DNA from: Rhodobacter sp.
Lineage (GTDB): Bacteria; Pseudomonadota; Alphaproteobacteria; Rhodobacterales; Rhodobacteraceae
Assembly (NCBI GenBank): GCA_020637595.1
Contig: JACKKE010000005.1
Coordinates: forward strand, 190,397-254,396
DNA length: 64,000 nt
Direction: 5' to 3'
The position numbers were made by a program, and so were the translations under genes. Under the pieces are notes generated by a model. The model had not been told where the DNA came from. It made no database searches and saw only the letters and a list, made by a program, of their open reading frames with translations. This document shows, one piece after another, positions 40,704 through 49,891 of the stretch. Within the stretch, counting starts at the first letter, position 1, and each line of letters opens with the position of its first letter.

Positions 40704-42302
40704 ATGAGATCTCTTGATTTTGACTATGTGATTGTTGGAGGAGGAGCCGCGGGTTGTGTTCTTGCGGCGCGTTTGGCTGTTGAGAGTGGTGGCACGGTTG
40801 GGTTGCTGGAGCGGGGCGAGAGCGACAGCAACCGCTGGATCCACATCCCGGCGACCTTCTTCAAGGCGCTGCAGACCGAGGCCGATGCGGTGGTGTCCGA
40901 GCCCGATCCGTCGCTCAACGGGCTGCGGTTTCCGGTGCCGCAGGGCCGGGTGATCGGCGGCGGCAGTTCGGTGAACGGGATGATCTACATGCGGGGCCAG
41001 GCGCGGGATTATGACGACTGGGAGGCCGAGCACGGCTGCACCGGCTGGAATTACGCCAGCGTTCTCAAGACCTTCCGCAAGCAGGAGCGCAACACCCGGT
41101 TGGGCGATGCCTATCACGGGCAGGCGGGCAAGCTGGTGGTGGCCGACCCCTCGGCCCGGCACCCGGTCGCCGCGGCGATCATCGAGTCGGCGGTCGCTGC
41201 CGGGGTTCCGCGCACCGAGGATTTCAACGGCGCGCGGCAGGAGGGGACCGGCTGGTATCAGGTCACCGCCCGTGACGGCCAGCGCCAGTCGGCGGCGCAT
41301 TGCTTTCTGAAGCCCGAGCTGGGGCGCGAGACGCTGACCGTGCTGACCGGCCACCAGGCCGGGCGGGTGGTGATCGAGAACCGCCGCGCGGTCGCGGTCG
41401 AGGCCCGGGACGCGGCCGGCAGCCCGGTGCTGATCCGCGCGCGGCGCGAGATCGTGCTGAGCGCGGGCAGCTTTCACAGCCCCAAGCTGCTGATGCTCTC
41501 GGGCGTCGGCCCGCGCGACGTGCTCGAGCGCCACGGCATCGCCATCGTGCATGAAAGCGACGCGGTCGGGCGCAATTACCAGGACCATGTCGGCGCGCCG
41601 GTGACCCGGCGGCTGAAACGTCCGATCGGCCTGTTCGGCGCGGAAAAGGGCCTCAGGGCGGTGCGTCACGGCATCGACTACTGGGTGTTCCGGCGCGGGC
41701 TGCTGACCTCGAACCTGCTGCAGGCCGGGGCCTGCGTGGATACCGGCGGGACGGGCCGGGCGGATGTGCAATACAATTTCGCGCCCTTCGCGCCGGGGGC
41801 GCCGGGCCATCCGCCGCTGGCGTTCCATGCGGTGCAGGTGCATCCGATGACGATGCGGCCGCGCTCGCGCGGGCGGCTGGGGCTGCGGTCGACGGATCCG
41901 GCGGATGCGCCGCTGTTCGAGACGCGGATGCTGTCCGAGCCCGAGGATCTGGACACGCTGCGCCGGGGCGTGCGGCTGGCGCGCGAGATCTGCGCGCAGT
42001 CGCCGCTGAAGGATCTGGTGGGTGACGAGGTCTGGCCGGGCGGCGAGGTCAGCGCGGCGATCGGCTCGAACCGGCTGGACGACGCGATCCGCGCGCAGGC
42101 GCGGACGATCTTTCACCCGGCCGGCACCTGCCGGATGGGGCCGACCGAGGCCTCGGTGGTGGGGCTCGACCTGCGCGTGCACGGCATCGAGGGGCTGCGC
42201 GTCGCCGACTGCTCGATCATGCCCGCCCTCGTCTCGGGCAACACCAACGCCCCGACCATGATGATCGCAGACCGATGCGCTGACGCAATCCTGGCGGGAT
42301 GA
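40704..42302 (+). CDS. GMC family FAD-dependent alcohol oxidoreductase
   Basis: A 532-residue GMC oxidoreductase. Signatures are FDYVIVGGGAAGCVLAARL (FAD binding), PQGRVIGGGSSVNGMIYMRGQARDYDDWE (GMC pattern 1), AGSFHSPKLLMLSGVGP (pattern 2) and the C-terminal HPAGTCRMG with the catalytic histidine and NTNAPTMMIADR. Choline dehydrogenase-like members oxidise primary or secondary alcohols. It is first of four co-directional genes and would provide an alcohol oxidation step. ATG is preferred to the TTG one codon earlier. About the first 110 bp have unusually A/T-rich wobble positions compared with the rest. Confidence 0.9.
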   Translation: MRSLDFDYVIVGGGAAGCVLAARLAVESGGTVGLLERGESDSNRWIHIPATFFKALQTEADAVVSEPDPSLNGLRFPVPQGRVIGGGSSVNGMIYMRGQARDYDDWEAEHGCTGWNYASVLKTFRKQERNTRLGDAYHGQAGKLVVADPSARHPVAAAIIESAVAAGVPRTEDFNGARQEGTGWYQVTARDGQRQSAAHCFLKPELGRETLTVLTGHQAGRVVIENRRAVAVEARDAAGSPVLIRARREIVLSAGSFHSPKLLMLSGVGPRDVLERHGIAIVHESDAVGRNYQDHVGAPVTRRLKRPIGLFGAEKGLRAVRHGIDYWVFRRGLLTSNLLQAGACVDTGGTGRADVQYNFAPFAPGAPGHPPLAFHAVQVHPMTMRPRSRGRLGLRSTDPADAPLFETRMLSEPEDLDTLRRGVRLAREICAQSPLKDLVGDEVWPGGEVSAAIGSNRLDDAIRAQARTIFHPAGTCRMGPTEASVVGLDLRVHGIEGLRVADCSIMPALVSGNTNAPTMMIADRCADAILAG

Positions 42303-42319
42303 CACAGGAGGACTGGCCG

Positions 42320-43942
42320 ATGACGGACGACAGGGGGGTGCACGATGTGCTGATTGTGGGGGCCGGGTTTGCGGGCATGTATCTGCTGCACCGGCTGCGC
42401 GCGGCGGGGTTCGACGTGCTGGCGGTCGAGGCCGCGCCCGAGGTGGGCGGCACCTGGTATCACAACCGCTATCCCGGTCTGCGATGCGATGTCGAAAGCC
42501 TGGAATACCAGTATTCCTGGTCCGAGGCGCTGCGGCGCGGCTGGCGCTGGTCGGAACGGTTCTCGGCCCAGCCCGAGATCCTGGCCTATGCCAGATGGGT
42601 GGCCGATCAGCTGGATCTGCGCCGCGACATCCGCTTCAACACCCGCGTCGCCCGCGCCGCCTGGCAGGACGCGGCGCACCACTGGATCGCCACGACGGAC
42701 GCAGGCGAGACGGTGTCGGCGCGGCACGTCGTCTTTGCCACCGGCGCGCTGGCGGTGCCGCGGATGCCCGACATTCCGGGCATCGACCGCTATCAGGGGC
42801 GGCTGATCCACACCGCCGACTGGCCGCATGACACGGTGGATGTCGCGGGCCAGACCGTGGGGCTGATCGGCACCGGCAGTTCGGGGTTGCAGGTTGCCAC
42901 GGCGCTGGCGGGCAAGGCGGGCAGGCTGAAGGTCTTCCAGCGGTCGCCGGCCTATTCGATCCCGGCGCAGAACCGCCCGCTGACCGACGCCGACTATGCC
43001 GCGTTTCTGGGGAACCTGCCGGCGCTGGACGCGATGGCGATGGCCCATCGCGGCGGCATCGTCTGCCCGCTGCCGACCTCGGGTGCGCAGGCGGTGAGCG
43101 CCGAGGAACGGGCGCAAACGCTCGAGGACCGCTGGCAGCATGGCGGGGCCTTTACCTTTCTGTCCAGTTTCAACGACGTCCAGACCGATGCCGGTTCGAA
43201 CGCGCTGGTCGCGGATTTCGTCCGCGCAAAGATTCGCGAGACGGTCACCGACCCGGATACGGCGGAAAAGCTGGTGCCGCGCTATCTGTTCGCAACCCGG
43301 CGAACCTGCGTCGACACCGGCTATTACCAGATCTTCAATCGCGAGGGGGTCGAGCTGGTCGATGTCTCGACCGATCCGATCGCGGAGTTTACCGAAACCG
43401 GGATCCGGCTGGCCTCGGGTGTCGAGCATCCGCTGGACACGATCATCCTCGCCACCGGCTATGACGCGATGACCGGCGCTTTTCTGGCGGTCGAGGTGAC
43501 GGGCCGCGAGGGGCTGACCAATGCGCAGGCCTGGGCGGAGGGCCCGGTCAATCTGCTGGGGTTGATGGTGGCCGGGTTTCCCAACCTGTTTACCGTCACC
43601 GGCCCGGGCAGCCCGTCGGTGCTGACCAACGTGATTCGCTCGATCGAACATCATGTGGATTGGCTGACTCGCTGCTTCGAGGATCTGCGCGCGCAGGGGA
43701 TCGGCGTGATCGAGGCCACGCCCGAGGCGCAGGCCGACTGGGTGGCGCATAACAACGCGATCTCGGCGGGCACGCTGTTTACCCGCACGCCGTCGTGGTA
43801 TTGCGGGGCGGATATTCCCGGCAAGCCCAAGGTCTTCATGCCCTATGCCGGCGGCCTGCCGGCCTATCGGCAGAAAGCGGACGGAATGGCGGCGAACGGA
43901 TACGCGGGGTTCGCCCTGACCAAGGCCGGGGTGCGGGCATGA
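42320..43942 (+). CDS. Flavin-containing Baeyer-Villiger-type monooxygenase
   Basis: A 540-residue protein with two Rossmann motifs, VLIVGAGFAGMYLLHRL (FAD) and VGLIGTGSSGLQVATAL (NADPH). Between them is YQGRLIHTADWP, matching the Baeyer-Villiger fingerprint FxGxxxHxxxWP except Tyr for Phe. GGTWYHNRYPGLRCDVESLEYQYS is also typical of cyclohexanone monooxygenase-like enzymes. It would convert a ketone to an ester or lactone. The start MTDDRGVHD has AGGAGG 8 nt upstream. An earlier in-frame ATG overlapping the GMC stop is an alternative. Confidence 0.88.
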   Translation: MTDDRGVHDVLIVGAGFAGMYLLHRLRAAGFDVLAVEAAPEVGGTWYHNRYPGLRCDVESLEYQYSWSEALRRGWRWSERFSAQPEILAYARWVADQLDLRRDIRFNTRVARAAWQDAAHHWIATTDAGETVSARHVVFATGALAVPRMPDIPGIDRYQGRLIHTADWPHDTVDVAGQTVGLIGTGSSGLQVATALAGKAGRLKVFQRSPAYSIPAQNRPLTDADYAAFLGNLPALDAMAMAHRGGIVCPLPTSGAQAVSAEERAQTLEDRWQHGGAFTFLSSFNDVQTDAGSNALVADFVRAKIRETVTDPDTAEKLVPRYLFATRRTCVDTGYYQIFNREGVELVDVSTDPIAEFTETGIRLASGVEHPLDTIILATGYDAMTGAFLAVEVTGREGLTNAQAWAEGPVNLLGLMVAGFPNLFTVTGPGSPSVLTNVIRSIEHHVDWLTRCFEDLRAQGIGVIEATPEAQADWVAHNNAISAGTLFTRTPSWYCGADIPGKPKVFMPYAGGLPAYRQKADGMAANGYAGFALTKAGVRA

Positions 43943-44892
43943 GCGGGCCGGCGATGCATCCGGCGGCGCGGGCGCTCATCGAGCGTATGGCGACCCTGGC
44001 CCTGCCGCCGCTGTGGTCGATGCCCGCGCCCGAGGCCCGCGCCGCCTTTGCGCAGCGCCACGGCAGGCTGGTGAAACCAGCGCGGGTGGCGTGCCGGACG
44101 ACCGACCGGACCATTCCCGGCGCCCCCGATGTGCCCCTGCGCCTGTATCATCCGCCCGGGGCTGCGGGGCCTGTGCCGTGCCTCGTCTATTTCCACGGCG
44201 GCGGCTGGGTGGTCGGGGATCTGGAGATGGTCGACGCCCTCTGCCGCGACCTCTGCGCGCAATCGGGGGCGCTGGTGGTCTCGGTCGATTACCGGCTGGC
44301 GCCCGAGCATCCGTTCCCCGCTCCGCTGGAGGACGGCGACCGTGTGCTGGCTGTCCTGCGCGCCGAGGCCGGGCCGCTTGGCATCGACCCAGCGGCGATT
44401 TTCGTGGCGGGGGATTCGGCGGGTGGCAACCTTGCCGCCGTCATGGCCCTGCGCGAAGCCGCGGCCGGGCGCGCCCTGGCCGGGCAGGTGCTGATCTATC
44501 CGGTTACCGATATCGCGGTGGCGCACCCCACGATGGAACGCTTTGCCACCGGGTTGAACCTCGATGCCGCGACGATGCGCTGGTTCGGGGACAGCTATGT
44601 GTCCGATCCCGCGCAGCGCGCAGACTGGCAGGTTTCGCCCCTCTATGCACCGATGGACACACCGGCGGCCCCGGCACTGGTGATCACCGCGGGTTACGAT
44701 GTGCTTCACGACGAGGGTGCAGCCTATGCCGACCGCCTCGCGGCCGCCGGAACGCCGGTCGAATACGCCTGCTTTGCCACGCAGCTGCATGGCTTTGCCA
44801 CACAGACCGCGCTCAGCGGCGATCCGTATCTGCTGCGCGACATGATCGCGGGCTTTGTCAAACGCCACAGCGTGCGGGGGAACGACCGATGA
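43939..44892 (+). CDS. Alpha/beta hydrolase (HSL-type esterase/lactonase)
   Basis: A 317-residue esterase of the hormone-sensitive lipase group. LVYFHGGGWVVGDLEM forms the oxyanion hole, FVAGDSAGGNLAAVMAL carries the nucleophilic serine, and YRLAPEHPFPAPLED, ITAGYDVLHDEG (acid) and QLHGFATQ (histidine) complete the triad regions. Following a Baeyer-Villiger-type gene with a 4-bp overlap, it is the expected enzyme to open the ester or lactone product. Confidence 0.9.
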   Translation: MSGPAMHPAARALIERMATLALPPLWSMPAPEARAAFAQRHGRLVKPARVACRTTDRTIPGAPDVPLRLYHPPGAAGPVPCLVYFHGGGWVVGDLEMVDALCRDLCAQSGALVVSVDYRLAPEHPFPAPLEDGDRVLAVLRAEAGPLGIDPAAIFVAGDSAGGNLAAVMALREAAAGRALAGQVLIYPVTDIAVAHPTMERFATGLNLDAATMRWFGDSYVSDPAQRADWQVSPLYAPMDTPAAPALVITAGYDVLHDEGAAYADRLAAAGTPVEYACFATQLHGFATQTALSGDPYLLRDMIAGFVKRHSVRGNDR

Positions 44893-45638
44893 GACTGGCA
44901 GGCAAGACTGTGGTGCTGACCGGCGCCGCGGGGATTCTGGGGCAGGCGATCACCCGGCGCTTTGCCGCCGAGGGTGCGAACATGGTGCTGGTCGACCGCG
45001 ATGCCGGGCGGCTGGCGGGCCTCGCCGCTGCCCTGCCGGCCGAGGCGGTGCTGAGCGTCACCGCCGATGTCGCCAGCGCCGGGGACATGACCCGCGTTGC
45101 CGAAGCCGCCGAAGCGCGGTTCGGGGCGATCCATGTCTTTCTGGCCAATGCCGGGATCGAGGGGATGGCGGCAACGATGGCGGACTATCCCGACGACCTC
45201 TTTGACGCGGTGATCGCGGTGAACCTGCGCGGTGTCTACATCGGCATCAAGGCGGTGCTGCCGCGCATGGCTGACGGCGGGTCGGTGATCCTGACCTCGT
45301 CGATCATGGGGATGATGGGCACGCCGTTCAATGTCGCCTATACGGCGTCGAAACACGCGGTGGTCGGCATCCGCCGGTCCTGCGCGATCATCGCCGGCCC
45401 GCGCGGGATCCGCGTCAACACGATCCACCCCGGGTTCGTCGACAGCGAGATGCTGGACCGGCTGATCGCCCAGCACGCCGATCCCGCCGCCTCGCGCAGG
45501 GGGATGGAGCACAAGGCCCTGCTGGGCCGCCTGACCCTGCCCGAGGACGTCGCCGCTGCCGCGCTGTTCCTCGCCTCGGACGAGAGCCGGGCGGTCACCA
45601 ACCACGGCCTCGTGGTGGATTGCGGCACCCTGAACTGA
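44889..45638 (+). CDS. Short-chain dehydrogenase/reductase
   Basis: A 249-residue classical SDR with VVLTGAAGILGQAITRRFA (cofactor), LANAGIEG (NAG), TSSIMGMMG (Ser) and YTASKHAVVG (Tyr/Lys). It likely interconverts an alcohol and a ketone, for example supplying the ketone for the Baeyer-Villiger-type enzyme. It is the last gene of the four-gene unit and overlaps the hydrolase gene by 4 bp. A small GGGATC/GATCCC hairpin follows. Confidence 0.9.
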   Translation: MRLAGKTVVLTGAAGILGQAITRRFAAEGANMVLVDRDAGRLAGLAAALPAEAVLSVTADVASAGDMTRVAEAAEARFGAIHVFLANAGIEGMAATMADYPDDLFDAVIAVNLRGVYIGIKAVLPRMADGGSVILTSSIMGMMGTPFNVAYTASKHAVVGIRRSCAIIAGPRGIRVNTIHPGFVDSEMLDRLIAQHADPAASRRGMEHKALLGRLTLPEDVAAAALFLASDESRAVTNHGLVVDCGTLN

Positions 45639-45653
45639 AGGCGGGCGGCGGGA

Positions 45654-46820
45654 TCAGCGATCCCACCCGGCCTCGTGCTCGCGCTTCATCTGTTTGGCGA
45701 TGTTGATCTGGTGGATCTGCGTCGTCCCTTCATAGAGCCGAAACAGGCGGACATCGCGGTAATAGCGTTCGATCGGGCTGTGGTCGGCGACAAAGCCCGC
45801 GCCACCGAAGATCTGCACGCAGCGATCCGCCACCCGCCCGCACATCTCGGATGCGAAGAGCTTGCAGGCCGAGGCCTTGAGCGCGATGTCCTCGCCCCGG
45901 TCGCGCGCCCGGGCCGTGTCGAGGATCAGCGCCCGCGCTGCCTCGATTTCGACCCGGCAATCGGCCAGCATCGCCGCGACAAGCTGGTGGTCGACGATCG
46001 GCTGGCCGAACTGTCGGCGTGTCATCGCGTGCTCCAGCGCCAGATCCAGCATGCGGATCGCCGGGCCGGTGCACAGCGCGGCCAGATGGATGCGCTGCTT
46101 GTTCAGAACCTTCATCGCGGTCTTGAAGCCGACGCCCTCGACCCCGCCGATCAGGTTTGCGGCGGGCACCCGGCAGTCGTCAAAGAACACGTCACCCACC
46201 GGCGAACCCGCCTGACCCATCTTCCGATAGGGCGCGCCGGTCGTCAGACCGGGGCCGCGCTCGACGACGAAGGCGCTGATCCCGCGCGCACCGCGGCTGT
46301 CGGGATCGGTGCGGGCCAGCACGGTGAAGAGGCCGGCGATGGGGGCGTTGGTGATATAGCACTTGCGCCCGTTGAGGACATAGCTGTCGCCATCACGCCG
46401 GGCCGAGGTCTGGATGTTGCTGGCCTCGGACCCGGCGTCGGGTTCGGTCAGCGCCAGCGACCCGGTGACCCGGCCGCTGGCCAGCTCGGGCAGATAGCGG
46501 CGTTTCTGCTCTTCGGTGCCATCCGCGACCAGCGCCTCGGAGCCGATGCCGGTGTTGGTGCCGACCCGCGCCCGGAACGCCACCGCGCATTGCGACAGCT
46601 CCATCGCGCCCAGCACCAGTTCCTCGGTGGTCAGGCCGAGGCCGCCATAGGCCTCGGGGATCGACCAGCCGAAAAAGCCGCGCGCGGCCATTTCCGCGAC
46701 GATCTCGTCGGGCACCGCGTCCTCGGCGGCGACGCGGTCCTCGGCCGGGTGGGCGGTGCTGCGCACCCAGGCGCGGGTTTCGGTCAGCAGGGCGTCGAGG
46801 GCCTTTGCATCGCGGATCAT
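45654..46820 (-). CDS. Acyl-CoA dehydrogenase
   Basis: A 388-residue flavoprotein of the short/medium-chain acyl-CoA dehydrogenase type. Evidence: GFFGWSIPEAYGGLGLTTEE, SLALTEPDAGSEASNIQTSA, RRQFGQPIVDHQLVAAMLADC, QIFGGAGFVADHSPIERYYRDVR and FRLYEGTTQIHQINIAKQM, the last containing the catalytic glutamate (YEGT). It is last in the minus-strand beta-oxidation-like unit, 4 bp after the enoyl-CoA hydratase gene. The chain specificity is unknown. Confidence 0.9.
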   Translation of the reverse strand: MIRDAKALDALLTETRAWVRSTAHPAEDRVAAEDAVPDEIVAEMAARGFFGWSIPEAYGGLGLTTEELVLGAMELSQCAVAFRARVGTNTGIGSEALVADGTEEQKRRYLPELASGRVTGSLALTEPDAGSEASNIQTSARRDGDSYVLNGRKCYITNAPIAGLFTVLARTDPDSRGARGISAFVVERGPGLTTGAPYRKMGQAGSPVGDVFFDDCRVPAANLIGGVEGVGFKTAMKVLNKQRIHLAALCTGPAIRMLDLALEHAMTRRQFGQPIVDHQLVAAMLADCRVEIEAARALILDTARARDRGEDIALKASACKLFASEMCGRVADRCVQIFGGAGFVADHSPIERYYRDVRLFRLYEGTTQIHQINIAKQMKREHEAGWDR

Positions 46821-46824
46821 CGGG

Positions 46825-47616
46825 CTACTCCTTTCCGAAGACTGGTGTGCGTTTTTCGAGGAATGCGGCGAGGCCCTCGGCGGCTTCGGGGCCGAAGCGG
46901 GCGATGTTGATGCCGTCGGCCTCGAGGTTCAGATGAGTGGCCAGGTCGTTTTTCGGCGCGGCGACGATTTCGGCCTTGATCCGGGCAATGGCCTGCGCCG
47001 GGCCTGCGGCGATCTTGCGGGCCAGTTCGGTGGCGACCTCCAGCGCAGTCTCCGGGGCTGCGAGGACGTTGACGACACCGAACTGCGCCAGCCTCTCGGC
47101 GCTGACCGGGGCGCCCAGCGTGCACAGTTCCATCACCAGCTGGTGCGGCAGGGCTTCGCGCAGGAACCAGGTCGCACCGCCATCCGGGGTCAGGCCGACC
47201 CGGACATAGGCGGCGACGAATTTCGCAGCCTCGGCGGCGACGATCATGTCGCAGGCGAGCGCCAGTGACAGGCCGGCCCCTGCAGCGCCGCCTTCGACCG
47301 CGGCGATCACCGGCACGCGGCAACCGCGGACCGCGCGGATCGCGGCGTTCAATCCGTCGGTGCGGGCCGTGACCTGGGCCATCGTTTCGTTGGCGCTGTC
47401 CTTGAGCGCGTTGACGTCGCCGCCAGAGCAAAAGAACCCGCCGGCACCGGTCAGCACCACACAGCGCACCGCCGGGTCCTGCGCCGCGTCGATCAGCGCG
47501 GCCTGCAGCGGCTGATACACATGCGGGCCGATGGCGTTGCGGCTTTTCGGCCCGTCGAGGGTGAGGGTCAGGATACCGTCCTGGAGGTCCGAGCGAATTT
47601 GGGTCTGGCTGGTCAT
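46825..47616 (-). CDS. Enoyl-CoA hydratase/isomerase family protein
   Basis: A 263-residue crotonase. VLTGAGGFFCSGGDVNAL and AVEGGAAGAGLSLALACDMIVAAEAAKFVAAYVRVGLTPDGGATWFL form the oxyanion hole and active site, with conserved acidic residues suggesting hydratase activity. It ends AFLEKRTPVFGKE as usual. It is located between two acyl-CoA dehydrogenase genes (4-bp overlap upstream), implying a beta-oxidation-like spiral for a CoA-activated alicyclic or aromatic acid. Confidence 0.9.
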   Translation of the reverse strand: MTSQTQIRSDLQDGILTLTLDGPKSRNAIGPHVYQPLQAALIDAAQDPAVRCVVLTGAGGFFCSGGDVNALKDSANETMAQVTARTDGLNAAIRAVRGCRVPVIAAVEGGAAGAGLSLALACDMIVAAEAAKFVAAYVRVGLTPDGGATWFLREALPHQLVMELCTLGAPVSAERLAQFGVVNVLAAPETALEVATELARKIAAGPAQAIARIKAEIVAAPKNDLATHLNLEADGINIARFGPEAAEGLAAFLEKRTPVFGKE

Positions 47617-48617
47617 GCTGTTTCCTCCTGCATTTCGCGGCGTGCGGTATTGGCGATGATCCGGCCCAGGCGGGCGGCGTGATCGTCGGCGCTGCCATTG
47701 AGCATATCCGCCACCAGAACCCGCCTGACCAGCGCCCCGAGGGCGTATTCCTGCGTCATGCCGATGCCGCCATGCAACTGGACCGCCGAAGCTGCCGCCG
47801 CGCGCATCCGGGTGCCGCAGCAGCGTTTGGCGGCTGAGACCAGGCGCGCGCGGTCCAGCCCGTCAAAGCCCCCTGCGGCGCGCAGCACCAGCGACAGGTA
47901 ATCCTCGCTGCCGTGATAGATGTCGACCATTGCATGTTGCAGCGCCTGGAAACTGCCGATCGCGCGGCCGAACTGCTTGCGGGTGGCGATGTAGTCGCGG
48001 GTCATCTCGCGGATCGTGATCATCGCGCCGAGGGCATCGGCGCAGAGCGCCAGCGCGGAGGCGTCCTGCAAGCGGCCCGCGCTTCCCTTGGGCGCGGTGA
48101 TCGGAACGAAGCCCACCTTGTCCAGCACCAGATCGGCGGCGGGCTGGCCATCGGCCAACGCATAGGAGTCGCGGGTCAGCCCCGGGGAATCAAGGGCAAT
48201 TGTCGCGCAGTTCTCAGACAGGCAGAGGATCAGCAGCTCGGCCGTGTCGGCGCCCGGCAGGACCTCGATCCGGCCCGAGAGCGTGGTGCCGTCGACATGC
48301 AGATCGCCACAATTGGCAGGCAGAGCCACCACGGCGCGCAGGCGCCCCCCGGCGATGGCGCCGGCGTGCGGCAGGTCCAGCGCCGTCGCCGCCAAACCCG
48401 GCAGAACCGCCCCGGCGATCACCGACCCCATCGGCGCGCTGCGGGCGGCCTCGGCCAGCGCCGGGATCGCGTCGGCCACGCCCAACCCGGCGCCGCCTGC
48501 GGCCTCGGAAACGGTCAGGCCCAGCAGCCCCAGCTCGGTCAGTGCGTCCCAATCACCCCCGGCGCCGGCAAGGCTGTTGGCGATCATCCGTTGGTCTTCG
48601 GTCAGATTGATGCTCAT
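47613..48617 (-). CDS. Acyl-CoA dehydrogenase, short variant
   Basis: A 334-residue member of the acyl-CoA dehydrogenase superfamily, shorter than the usual 380-400. The N-terminal helical domain is abbreviated (LTEDQRMIANSLAGAGGDWDALTELGLLGLTVSEAAGGAGLG). The C-terminal domain is standard (ATRKQFGRAIGSFQALQHAMVDIYHG, AVQLHGGIGMTQEYALGALVRRVLVAD). No clear catalytic glutamate is visible. Such short forms often pair with a longer neighbour as heteromeric enzymes, and the large one is immediately upstream (1-bp gap). Confidence 0.87.
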   Translation of the reverse strand: MSINLTEDQRMIANSLAGAGGDWDALTELGLLGLTVSEAAGGAGLGVADAIPALAEAARSAPMGSVIAGAVLPGLAATALDLPHAGAIAGGRLRAVVALPANCGDLHVDGTTLSGRIEVLPGADTAELLILCLSENCATIALDSPGLTRDSYALADGQPAADLVLDKVGFVPITAPKGSAGRLQDASALALCADALGAMITIREMTRDYIATRKQFGRAIGSFQALQHAMVDIYHGSEDYLSLVLRAAGGFDGLDRARLVSAAKRCCGTRMRAAAASAVQLHGGIGMTQEYALGALVRRVLVADMLNGSADDHAARLGRIIANTARREMQEETA

Positions 48618-48618
48618 G

Positions 48619-49833
48619 TCACAACCCCAGCGTCGTTTTGGCGATGATGTTCTTCATGACCTCGGACGATCCCCCGAAGATCGTGAAAGCGCGTGCGTTC
48701 AGCCAGCCGTGCAGGCCATAGCTGTCCAGCGGATCGCCCTCTTCGCCGCGCTGCCAGATCGCGGCGCGGGGGCCGACCGCCTCGGAGGCCAGTTCGGTGA
48801 TCCGCTGCTGGATCTCGGACCCGCGCAGTTTCAGGAACGGCGCCAGCGCCGAGGCATCGCCGCCCGGCTTCAACGTCGACAGCATCCGCAGGTTGGTGGT
48901 CTCGTGCGCCAGGAAGTCGGTTTCCAGATCGGCCAGCTTGGCGGCAAAGACCGGATCGTCGATCAGCGCCTGATTGCCCCGTTTCCGGGTCAGGGCCAAT
49001 CGCCGCAGCAGCTTCAGCTCGGCCTTGGCCTGACCGACATTGGCCACGCCGACCCGCTCGTTGCCCAGGAGATACTTGGCATAGGTCCAGCCCTTGTTGG
49101 CCTCGCCCACCAGCATGTCCGCACCGACTTCGACGCCGTCGAGGAACACCTCGTTGACATGGTGGTCGCCGTCGATGGTGATGATCGGCCGCACCTCGAC
49201 GCCGGGCAGCGACATGTCCACAAGGAACAGCGAGATCCCCTCCTGCGGCTTCGCGGCCTGCGGGGCGGAGCGGGCCAGGACGAAGATCCAGTTGGCGTGC
49301 TGGGCGGTGGTGGTCCAGGTCTTTTGCCCCTCGATGCGCCAGATGTCGCCGTCGAGCGTGGCCTTGGTCTTCAAAGACGCGAGGTCCGAGCCCGCATCCG
49401 GTTCACTGAAGCCTTGGCACCAGTAATCCTCGGCGCTGAGGATCCGCGGCAGGAAGCGGGCCTTCTGGGCGTCCGAGCCATAGCGCATCAGCACCGGCCC
49501 GATCATCTTCAACCCGAAGGGCCGCAGCCGGGGCGCCCCGGCCAGCATCGCCTCTTCGTCGAAGATGTATTGCTGCATCGGCGTCCAGGCGCAGCCACCG
49601 TATTCCCTGGGCCACGAGACCGCGACCCAGCCCTTGTCGGCCAGGATCCGGTGCCAGCGGATCATCTGCTGCCAGGAATGGCGGCGGAAACCGAAGAACG
49701 TGTCGCGAATGTCCTGCGGCAGGGCTTGCTGAATGAAGGCACGCACTTCGGCGCGGAAGGCCGCATCTTCGTCTGAGTCGATTATTTGCACGGGGCGCCT
49801 CGTGTTCAGGTATTCTTCGATATGATTTGACAT
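48619..49833 (-). CDS. Acyl-CoA dehydrogenase, long variant
   Basis: A 404-residue acyl-CoA dehydrogenase with GWVAVSWPREYGGCAWTPMQQYIFDEEAMLAGAP, WCQGFSEPDAGSDLASLKTKA, WTTTAQHANWIFVLAR and a C-terminal FGGSSEVMKNIIAKTTLGL. This type is common in steroid and alicyclic acid degradation and works with a short partner. The ATG giving MSNHIEEYLNT is chosen because the upstream frame continues into the divergent promoter. Its Shine-Dalgarno is weak. It is divergent from the CoA-transferase gene. Confidence 0.88.
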   Translation of the reverse strand: MSNHIEEYLNTRRPVQIIDSDEDAAFRAEVRAFIQQALPQDIRDTFFGFRRHSWQQMIRWHRILADKGWVAVSWPREYGGCAWTPMQQYIFDEEAMLAGAPRLRPFGLKMIGPVLMRYGSDAQKARFLPRILSAEDYWCQGFSEPDAGSDLASLKTKATLDGDIWRIEGQKTWTTTAQHANWIFVLARSAPQAAKPQEGISLFLVDMSLPGVEVRPIITIDGDHHVNEVFLDGVEVGADMLVGEANKGWTYAKYLLGNERVGVANVGQAKAELKLLRRLALTRKRGNQALIDDPVFAAKLADLETDFLAHETTNLRMLSTLKPGGDASALAPFLKLRGSEIQQRITELASEAVGPRAAIWQRGEEGDPLDSYGLHGWLNARAFTIFGGSSEVMKNIIAKTTLGL

Positions 49834-49838
49834 TTCTG

Positions 49839-49863
49839 TTGCAATAAATGAAACACATTGCAA
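49839..49863. promoter_or_regulatory. Operator-like inverted repeat between acyl-CoA dehydrogenase and CoA-transferase genes
   Basis: TTGCAAT-N11-ATTGCAA has perfect 7-bp arms in the 58-bp divergent region. It is a candidate site for the IclR regulator encoded downstream of the CoA-transferase. Confidence 0.5.
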
Positions 49864-49891
49864 GACCTCATCGAATATTCGGAGATATCGC

